Shown here: positions 22,681 through 28,551 of the stretch, piece by piece
How positions within the stretch are numbered: the stretch's first letter is position 1
Layout: each line of letters starts with the position of its first letter
DNA from: Bimuria novae-zelandiae CBS 107.79
Taxonomy: Eukaryota; Ascomycota; Dothideomycetes; Pleosporales; Didymosphaeriaceae
Assembly (NCBI GenBank): GCA_010015655.1
Contig: ML976690.1
Coordinates: 685,015-713,565 of the forward strand
Reading direction: 5' to 3'
DNA: 28,551 bases
The notes under the pieces: model-generated
Told to the model about the DNA's origin: nothing
Database searches by the model: none
What the model saw: only the letters and a program-made list of their open reading frames with translations
Position numbers and translations under genes: made by a program

Positions 22681-23140
22681 CTTATTGTTATAAGGCTCTC
22701 ACACCTTGTTCTAATCCGGGTTAGGGCGGTAAGGTATCGTGGTGCTTTACAGATTATTTAGTAGTATAAGTTAATGCGACACTTAGCGCGAGGCTAGATA
22801 ATTTAATTTTATAATAAAGTAAGATAACTATTAGTTTATATAGGAGAACGTGCTCGCACAGAAGATATGTAAGTTAACTACAAGGAGTGTATAAAGGAAA
22901 TCCGTCCCGTATATATATATCCTCCTTGTTCTATAGAATCCCACAATGTCCCATGCCTTGGTACCGTGGGATCCCATGGGATTCTCTGGGACGTCACGTG
23001 ACCGAGGTCACGTGGTCCCATGATGTCCCATGGTCTTGGCGTCTGAAACAGCCTGGGACGTTACGTAAGCTCGAGGTGGGGCCCGAGTGCCGTCATAAGG
23101 CCCGTCGTCCCACCGTCGACTTCTGGATCGTAACACTTAT
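22681..23140. mobile_element. Solo LTR with 5-bp target duplication
   Basis: A 450-bp unit (22686-23135) begins TGTTATAAGG and ends GGATCGTAACA, giving the TGTTA...TAACA termini of an LTR. It is flanked by the identical pentamer CTTAT (22681-22685 and 23136-23140). No internal retrotransposon sequence adjoins, so it is a solo LTR left by recombination. It is unusually rich in palindromes: CACGTGACC and its inverse flank two bases at 22995-23014, and several CCCATGGG-like motifs lie at 22930-23040. The right half is GC-rich and little mutated. The left 200 bp are AT-rich. Confidence 0.85.
22995..23014. repeat. 20-bp palindrome in the LTR
   Basis: Nine-base arms (CACGTGACC and GGTCACGTG) surround a two-base centre. 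A near-identical 22-bp version with two differences occurs at 25764-25785 (CACGTGACCTCGG...), upstream of the Zn2Cys6-like ORF. CACGTG is an E-box core, so a transcription-factor site is possible. Confidence 0.6.
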
Positions 23141-23960
23141 AGAGGACTCTTTTATAGTTATACTTTTAATTAAACTTAACTTAGAGCTCTAGCTAGCGCT
23201 TTACGAAAGTTATAGCCTAGTTCTAATTAATAGGATTATAGTAATACTTAGCTTATAAAATATTAGCTATATCTTTTATAGTAGTAAATTAGGGCGGAAA
23301 TCCTCGCGTGTCTAAGTTAAGTATATACTAAATAATTACTTACTTTTCTATTTTTAGTAGTTTTATAGAGTTAGGTGTATAATTATATTAAAAAGTAATT
23401 CTAGCGTGTCGCGTGCTAAGTATACTTTAAAAGATATTATAGATAGCTATAGCATATTAGTAACTTAAAATTATATCCTATTTAATAGCCTAAAGCGTAA
23501 GCTATATACAAGCCTTTTTTAATTATAGTAGCTAATAAGGTAATTAATACATCGTGTTGTAGTATTATTAATAGTACGTTTTAGTGGGGTCTTAGCAGAG
23601 TAATTAGCTCGCCCGTATAATTAGCTCGCCCGTGAGATACGTTATTAATATTAAATATAACTACGTATAAAAATACTATAAGCTTTAATTTTATGGCGCA
23701 TTTACCTACGATTATAAGGGACCTTGCCACATATACGGACATGAGAAATAAGAGAAAAAGAGGGCTGCAGAGGTTGCCCTTGCTCATGAGAATATAGAGC
23801 GTCGGAAACAGGCTACTGTTAAGATCCCAAAGAGGTAGCTATTCTCTAAGGGGCTAAGGTTGGTTCTCGGGCAGGAGTACTAATAGGACAGGAAAGGGTT
23901 GTAGTAATAGCTTGCGCCTGTCACTAAGGGCGTTAGTATTAAAGGTGTGTATAGCATAAT

Positions 23961-24104
23961 TAAATTAACAAGGTTGCTTATTTAGATCTAAACAATAGAT
24001 TAATAAACAGGTTAAACACAAATGCCTTAAGGGTATTCGTGTGGGTTTATATATAAGAGGGGTAAACCTTACCGTCTATCTCTCTTTCTACCGTCCCTAG
24101 ATTC
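23961..24104. other. Left half of the LINE target, unidentified
   Basis: A short stretch between the end of the recognisable Tc1 relic and the LINE. It joins 25698 onward once the LINE is removed. It contains a TATA-like TATATATAAG and a pyrimidine run near 24075-24095. It may be LTR or promoter sequence of the element to the right, but no boundary can be drawn. Confidence 0.3.
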
Positions 24105-25697
24105 TGATGGATGGTCGCAAGCGCTGAGGTGAGCACCCGACTGGGCTGGCACATTAACGGACTCGACAAAGTCCTCAAGCAGGCATGTAGAGCTATTGTA
24201 CCGGCCTATTAGACTATACCCACCACCGCCGTCTTCCGGGACGCAGGACTCCCTTTAGCGATAGTAGCACTTAACACATGCAAGCTTCGCTTTACGGCAC
24301 ACTTGCTAATAATTAATAATAAACACCCGCTAACTGCTAGGACCCTCCTGCCTATAGTTAGAAGAGGCCAAGGCGCAGGCCTCCTACAGAGAGCCTGCTC
24401 AAAGGTATAGCAACTCGCACAGATCTTCGACCCGGTACCCCGACCGGAGTTCCGCGCCCCCCACTACTCCCCCGGGAGCCGCACCGACCCCACAGGCCAA
24501 GTGACCAAGAAGGACGCCGCCCGTTACTTTAAGGAGTAGTGGGCTCTCCTCCCGCCGACCGCTATCACCGTCTTCTTAGATAGCTCTAAACAATGGATTG
24601 ACGGCGTTAAGCACGTTACATACGGCTACGCCGTATACGAAGGGCAGGCCCTTACCCTATAAGATAATAGCTCTTTTAACCCTAGGTCCTACGTTTTTAA
24701 TACTAAAGCTATCGGCGCGTGGCGAGGACTCGCCTACACACTTAATACGCCCGCCTATTAGCTAAGACGCATATACATGTGTATTAATAGCACTTCTATT
24801 ATATAGTGCATAAGAGGCAACCCGTCCCCCTCCTTGTAGTGGGCGTTCGTTAGGTGCCAGGAGACAATGGAGAATCTGGACATTGCTGTCCGGTGGGCCC
24901 CAGGTCACTGCGAAATAGAAGGGAATAAATTAGCGGATTAGCTAGCCAACGACGCAGCAAAGTCCCCTTAACCTCTATACAGCATGGCAGCTGAGCCTAT
25001 AGTCTCAGGCCTTAAGTCAGACGTCCGCGCCCACACTAGGAGCGCTGAGATAGACTGGTGGCGCGCCCGCTCGCCTAAGTTGTCAAAATGGTACATGCAG
25101 TGGGACCTCACTTACCGCCTTGCGAAACAGCTAAAGGAGCTCACCCTCCAACGACCGGCGCTTACTAAGCTGCTGTCCATGCGCACCCGCCACGGACACT
25201 ACGCCTGGTACCATAAGAAGTTCAGGCACGAAGACGCCGTCACTAAATGCCCCTGCGGGGCAGACCTGGCGCCTGACCACATTGTACACTGCCCACGATC
25301 AGTTCGAAAGTTCCGCTACTGGCCGAAACGGCCAGCGTGCCCCCCAAGCACCACCAGGGAGGGCGTGGAATACCTGAAGGCACTTAAGCCAAAAGATTTC
25401 CAACTTCTACTGGAGCTTGTTAACCCTATAGAATAAGTCTATATGTATAATAGATACACCCTGACACCTCAGCCTATAGGCAAGAAGACAAGGATTTGGC
25501 CCCCGCACGGAGGGGGGCGGACTCTTATAAGCCACTGTAAGAGATGGCAATAGCTACATAGCAAGAAACGCCCTCACCACTTTAGCTAGCCCTAAATGGT
25601 TGCTCGGCGCGTCTCCATGCCCCATGGGAGGCTAGAACATTATGTTCCTAGACGTTAATCAATACTACTACTACTACTACTACTGATGGATGGTCGC
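24105..25697 (+). mobile_element. 5'-truncated Tad1-like LINE with 14-bp target duplication
   Basis: The target duplication TGATGGATGGTCGC occurs at 24105-24118 and 25684-25697. The LINE between (24119-25683) starts in the middle of the reverse-transcriptase ORF and ends in a TAC/ACT trinucleotide run at about 25663-25683. 5' truncation, a simple-repeat 3' tail and a long target duplication are the marks of target-primed reverse transcription. It is moderately mutated, far less than the neighbouring elements. It split an older sequence whose two halves are 23960-24104 and 25698 onward. Confidence 0.88.
24119..25436 (+). pseudogene. LINE ORF2 C-terminal part (RT end, RNase H, zinc motif)
   Basis: The plus-strand frame opens with GWHINGLDKVLKQACRAI, the end of a reverse-transcriptase region. 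An RNase H domain follows from about 24560: VFLDSSKQWIDGV holds the first Asp. The usual Glu position reads FNTKAIGAWRGL, so Glu is now Lys. The next Asp position reads INSTSII, so Asp is now Asn. VRWAPGHCEIEGNKLAD carries the final motif. The end (25249-25296) is a Cys/His cluster, CPCGADLAPDHIVHC, typical of Tad1-clade ORF2, and the frame stops at TAA 25434-25436. About ten TAG/TAA codons occur before 24984; the last 150 codons are open. Without its RT core it is inactive. Confidence 0.85.
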
Positions 25698-25984
25698 GCC
25701 GTCCGTGGATAGTACACCTTCTATAATCTTAGCAGGATGGTATGTCTTAGCTAGATGGTACATCACGTGACCTCGGTTACGCGACCCCGCCAAGTGTCAC
25801 TTCTACTAAGGCTCGTTGGTCCTCCGCGTTCTATACATGTTTAGATCCTAATATTACCTCCCCTCTTTTAGATAGCGTCCTTGGTATCCTCGTTCCGCGC
25901 CCCCTAGCTATAGATACGGTTGTTACATATAAATACTTGCGTGAGTCGCTATTTTCGTGTTCTAGTCTTAATGCCTTCCTAACT
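25698..25984. promoter_or_regulatory. Presumed LTR or promoter ahead of the Zn2Cys6-like ORF
   Basis: A moderately GC-rich segment containing the 22-bp palindrome-like CACGTGACCTCGG... block (25764-25785) that is also found in the solo LTR. A TATA-like ACATATAAATAC lies near 25925, some 50 bp before the ORF start. The shared palindrome and the adjoining gypsy sequence suggest an LTR of a gypsy element. TG/CA ends were not resolved. Confidence 0.35.
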
Positions 25985-26599
25985 ATGCTTAAGAATCCTA
26001 AGCCCTGTAAAGCGCGCGCGCCTCGTAAGAAGACTTTAACCTAAGAGTAGCGTGATCGTATTCGCCGTGTTAAAGAGAGTAGTAGGGAGATGCCTTTTTG
26101 TTGCGGTCGCTGCAAAAAGCTAAACATTTGTTGTTTTGTAGATACTATATCTAGTTATTGCGCTGGTTGTATTGCTGCAAGGAGCAAATGCGAACTGTTT
26201 ATTCCTAAAGAGGAGTAGGAGAAGGTAGAGGATAAGGAGCGTAAAAAACGATTAGCTCTAGCTCGCGCTAAGGAAGAAGCGTTACGCGGTTAATAAGAAC
26301 TTACTTACTATAAGCGTAAGTTATTAAAAATTAAGAGTTATAAGAGGTTATTCGCGCGTTAAGATAGGAAGTTACTAGATGCCTAGGATAAGGTGCAAGA
26401 GACAAAGAGCTTAAGTGTAGATACTTTGTTCCAAAATAATTTCTTCACTAATCTAGGCTGGTTACAGGCTAATAATCCCCTTCCTAATCCATTAATAGAT
26501 CTTCTTAACGAATTTTTATTAGGTTCTCCTCCGATCGTTCCTAATTCCTTCTTATGGTCTAACAATAGTATTATGCTAATAATTAGTAATAGTTTCTAA
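25985..26599 (+). pseudogene. Zn2Cys6-like cysteine-cluster ORF in a repeat, RIP-damaged
   Basis: The frame runs from ATG 25985 to TAA 26597-26599, 204 codons, with seven internal TAA/TAG codons at former Gln or Trp positions. A basic start (RAPRKKTLT) precedes a cysteine cluster at about residues 45-74: the spacing C-x2-C-x6-C-x8-C-x2-C-x6-C is that of a fungal Zn2Cys6 binuclear cluster (CGRCKKLNICC, CAGCIAARSKC). A charged coiled-coil-like stretch (KERKKRLALARAKEEAL) and a C-terminal part with LGWLQANNPLPNPLIDLL follow. The last 65 codons are open. It lies tail to tail with the gypsy fragment, overlapping its stop by 17 nt. Likely a transposon-borne protein that binds nucleic acid; a gag-like role or a regulator are both possible. 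Confidence 0.6.
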
Positions 26600-27165
26600 G
26601 GTTTGCTTCTAGTTCCCATGTGTTTTCTAAGTGTAGGTATCCTTTCTACTTAATTAGATATGTTCGTGGCTAATTCGTGTGTCGTAGTATCTTCTCGACT
26701 TTGAATTCGGTTTCTTCCTCCGGCTAGTAATAGAAGGTTATTTTAACTAGTGTTTTAGGGTCTGCAGGTTCGAGTCGGTCTACATAGAATACCAGGTGTA
26801 TCTTTGCGTCTGGCGGTAGTTCTAATTAATAGTTAACTAGTGATATTTGTTCGATAATAAAAAATGGCCTAACCTTAACATAATCTAGTTTCTTGTGCTT
26901 TTTCTTCTAGGTTTAAAGATTTTTCGTAAGCAGATATGCTTTATCCCCCTTCTTTAGCTAAGGTGCCGTTTTTCTTTTTCGGTTCGTGTAGGAAATACTT
27001 TACTATTGAGCTTTCTCAAGGTTCTCTTGGAGTTATTAATGTATTTCTTTTATTTTTATAGCCGTGTTGATGGCTTCTTCCGCTCTAATAGCAGTAGGAA
27101 ATGTCTAATTAAAGAGATATAAATGTCTTCCGTGGTTTATATAGAACGGTGTACAACCTTTACCA
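26583..27165 (-). pseudogene. Ty3/gypsy pol fragment: integrase C-terminus and chromodomain
   Basis: Minus strand, from about 27165: CTPFYINHGRHLYLF matches the end of a gypsy integrase core. Then come FPTAIRAEEAINTAIKIKEI, TAPQLKKGDKAYLLTKNL and VRPFFIIEQISLVNY, leading to LPPDAKIHLVFYVDRLEP, the conserved post-integrase motif. A chromodomain follows: FKVEKILRH, then LIKQKGYLHLENTWELEANL. The first stop after it is TAA 26585-26583. Stops and Trp losses show RIP. The upstream pol (protease, RT, RNase H, integrase core) is absent, cut off where the LINE begins at about 27170-27235. Chromodomain gypsy elements (chromoviruses) target heterochromatin. Confidence 0.8.
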
Positions 27166-27291
27166 ACTTCTGAATTTTGAGAACCTGTTGAAATCTGTAT
27201 ATTTTTTATTAGATTCAATCTTGAAATCACCTGAAACCTATCTCTAAGCCATCCTCTGCCCCTGCAGTGCCTGCAGCTGGTAAATGATAGC
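27166..27291. other. Junction between gypsy fragment and LINE
   Basis: AT-rich sequence gives way at about 27235 to GC-normal DNA that should be the 5' end of the LINE. The frame of the ORF below is open upstream to a TGA at 27232-27234, with no earlier ATG. No target duplication can be recognised because the LINE continues past the window. Confidence 0.4.
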
Positions 27292-28551
27292 ATGGAGACG
27301 CCTGCGAGACTACCCCCAGAAGCCTCCACAGCAACCCGCCCCGCCGACCCAGAGTTAGCGAGGCACCTTAATATAAGCTACCCCTCAAGGAGACAGCCGC
27401 AGCAGCATGTAGCAGCGATACCACGTCTTAACCTAGGTAGAGGAGTGCAGACCAGAAACGCGCCAGCTACTACTACAGTAACTGAAGCCCTAACAACCCA
27501 CATCACGGCCGCCAAACAAGCTGCCGCCACCCAGGAGGCCATGATCTACACCCTAGCACAGGCTGTAGACAGCTGCCTCAATGCCTATAAGCTCCCTGAA
27601 GAGCAGGCAGTCGCCAACGCCCTCCGCCAGCGCGTTATACAGGCCCTGAAAAACTCTACCCCAGCGCCAAGCCTCTTGCGCACAGACCGCACTGAGAGTA
27701 TCACCAACGCCAGCACCAGTGCCAGCGACAGCAGCCGCAACCGCAGCAGGGCTGCGGGGCCAAGAACATGGGCAAACGTAGCTGCCAGCGCGAACCCCTT
27801 AAGCACAGGGTACACCACCTCCAGCAGCAACCAGAGCAGCACTAGGGCCACCGCCAACAGACACACCCGCCGCAGTCAAAGCGACACTGAGGACCCCAGG
27901 ATCCTCATCACGGTGCCTGCGCCGGAGCGGCTCTCACAGAGCTCACCATATGCAATCAGAAAGGCCATTTGCGACACGCTAGGCCTTGACCTCAGCGCCA
28001 TACCCGGCGCCTCAAAGACCAGGACAGGATGGGCCGTCACCCCCGCCAATAACAAGACAAGAGACAGCCTCATAGAACAGGGAAAGAAAGATTTAATGAT
28101 AAGCGCTATAGGAGGCAGCACAGCCGAGCTGCCACAGAAATGGTTCAACTATGCTATACCCAACGTCCCTAGCGCGTACCGATCCTTGCTAGGCCCGGAG
28201 GTGCCAGTCACACACGACATAATAGAGGACGAGGCAGCCGTACAGACAGGCTCACTGCCTGCCAACTGTAGACAGTCAAGGCATGGCGCTAATGAAGACG
28301 GAACTATCACCTGGATCATCTCCTTCACAAAGAAAGTGCGACAATTTAGGCTCCTAGGCAGTAGTAGCGCCTCAAGGGCGATTACTAAGACCCCAGCTAT
28401 ACAACGACACGACCCAGGCTGCCAGGGCTACTGCAACCCACTGAAATGCGTGCGCCTCCCCCGCTGTAACAACTGTGGCAAGAAACAAGAGGACCACACA
28501 GGCCCCCTAGGCTTAGGATGCACCTATCCAGTGCAGTGCGCCAACTGTCTT
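27292..28551 (+). CDS. LINE ORF1 (gag-like nucleic-acid-binding protein), 3' end beyond window
   Basis: An uninterrupted frame of 420 codons runs from ATG 27292 to the last base. The N-terminal third is Ala/Gln/Thr-rich (TTHITAAKQAAATQEAMIYT), followed by a Ser/Arg-rich stretch (TNASTSASDSSRNRSRAA) and RTWANVAAS. A more ordered region follows (PYAIRKAICDTLGLDLSAIP, then TGWAVTP and QKWFNYAIPNVP), typical of Tad1-clade ORF1. The final 45 residues hold spaced cysteines in zinc-knuckle style (CQGYCNPLKC, RCNNCGKKQEDH, CTYPVQCANC). ORF1 proteins bind the element's RNA and assist target-primed reverse transcription. There is no stop, and CpA/TpG are abundant, so this copy has escaped RIP or arrived recently. 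An RT ORF2 is expected downstream. Confidence 0.85.
   Translation, partial: METPARLPPEASTATRPADPELARHLNISYPSRRQPQQHVAAIPRLNLGRGVQTRNAPATTTVTEALTTHITAAKQAAATQEAMIYTLAQAVDSCLNAYKLPEEQAVANALRQRVIQALKNSTPAPSLLRTDRTESITNASTSASDSSRNRSRAAGPRTWANVAASANPLSTGYTTSSSNQSSTRATANRHTRRSQSDTEDPRILITVPAPERLSQSSPYAIRKAICDTLGLDLSAIPGASKTRTGWAVTPANNKTRDSLIEQGKKDLMISAIGGSTAELPQKWFNYAIPNVPSAYRSLLGPEVPVTHDIIEDEAAVQTGSLPANCRQSRHGANEDGTITWIISFTKKVRQFRLLGSSSASRAITKTPAIQRHDPGCQGYCNPLKCVRLPRCNNCGKKQEDHTGPLGLGCTYPVQCANCL

Larger units (their letters stand above)
21180..23560 (-). pseudogene. pogo/Fot1-like transposase, RIP-inactivated and interrupted by an LTR
   Basis: On the minus strand a transposase reads from about 22470 downward: FNVYIKKYTISSYQLLIINS, in which the usual LIIDSH or LILDGH Asp is replaced by Asn, then KFQQYYKDSRIITLYMPLYL. 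GCFSPLKKAYRRQAKDLIRN follows, and the C-terminal region carries QGASLIPLNLEVVI near 21940-21980. A further tail near 21480-21280 (AIVVAHKLVLVQKQITKFQA) matches the usual Lys/Gln-rich end of these proteins. Stops are numerous. The N-terminal half, on the far side of the LTR, is too mutated to delimit, so the upper boundary is approximate. Confidence 0.72.
21055..23644 (-). mobile_element. pogo/Fot1-like transposon with tandem-unit TIRs, nested in the Tc1 relic
   Basis: The element runs 21057-23642 with TA at 21055-21056 and 23643-23644. The inverted ends start ACGTAYCTCACGGGCGAGCT. The unit CGGGCGAGCTAAT is present three times at the left end (21068-21113) and twice at the right (23602-23632, inverted). 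The match then continues through a shared AAGACC and ACTAAAA. Removing the element brings the two halves of the Tc1-like transposase together. A solo LTR (22686-23135) lies inside it. Most of the element is RIP-saturated. Confidence 0.82.
20400..23960 (+). pseudogene. Tc1/mariner-like transposase relic, split by a nested pogo element
   Basis: The plus-strand frame runs from about 20460 (LTIIEKAFIVSALVL, then VYHDTITKLIK, a helix-turn-helix region) through a segment near 20830-20990 read as KPG, THNPNKFAYNNNLGFNF and FIDK, typical of a fungal Tc1/mariner group. MQRAW follows at 21019, and the frame is broken at 21055. After the insert it resumes at 23644 and reads FYGAFTYDYKGPCHIYG, then EVALAHENIERRKQATVKIP. 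It fades near 23960 without the last catalytic segment, so the 3' part is missing or unrecognisable. TAG/TAA stops are frequent. Element termini were not found. Confidence 0.65.

Noticed and set aside
25663..25683. Independent trinucleotide microsatellite
   Set aside because: The TAC/ACT run ends exactly at the 14-bp target duplication, so it is the 3' tail of the LINE.
27585..28148. Minus-strand frames under the LINE ORF1
   Set aside because: They are shadows of a 420-codon plus-strand frame with recognisable cysteine motifs.
1..28551. CRISPR arrays, bacterial operons, tRNA or rRNA genes
   Set aside because: There are no regularly spaced repeats or cloverleaf-like segments, and introns plus fungal families show a eukaryotic genome.

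Overview
The window reads as nuclear DNA of a filamentous ascomycete (Pezizomycotina; a Dothideomycete would fit). Evidence: short GT-AG introns with GTACGT/GTAAGT donors, fungus-restricted families (HET, 2EXR, WSC, class V LysM/ChtBD1/GH18 chitinase), and repeats saturated with C-to-T changes. In the repeats CpA and TpG are almost gone while CpG and GpC survive, which is the signature of repeat-induced point mutation (RIP).

Layout. 1-945: no gene, but one end of a pogo-type transposon lies at 81-123. 946-1710 (-): intact gene for a secreted LysM + WSC protein. 1963-6403: complete but RIP-killed pogo/Fot1-like element (43-bp TIRs, TA duplication) with a piggyBac-like element (2420-4723) nested inside its transposase gene. 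6691-10155: a second TIR element holding a dead Tc1/mariner transposase (-) and a long degraded ORF (+), converging with stop codons 17 nt apart. 10602-19547: a GC-normal island of host genes: a 2EXR gene, a divergent pair (small secreted protein on -, 1362-codon class V chitinase on +), and a HET gene. All four carry in-frame stops. 19590-23960: a Tc1/mariner-like element split by a second pogo/Fot1-like element, which in turn carries a solo LTR. 24119-25683: 5'-truncated Tad1-like LINE with a 14-bp target duplication and a (TAC)n tail. 25985-27165: Zn2Cys6-like ORF (+) converging on a Ty3/gypsy integrase-chromodomain fragment (-). 27292-28551: the open, unmutated 5' part of a LINE ORF1 running off the window.

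How it fits together. The island looks like a chitin-related locus (LysM-WSC protein, LysM chitinase and its divergently transcribed secreted neighbour) besieged by transposons. The repeats are thoroughly RIPped. The single-copy genes between them carry only one to three nonsense codons each, every one explicable by a single transition, as expected if RIP leaked from the repeats. Only the LysM-WSC gene and the terminal LINE ORF are free of such lesions.
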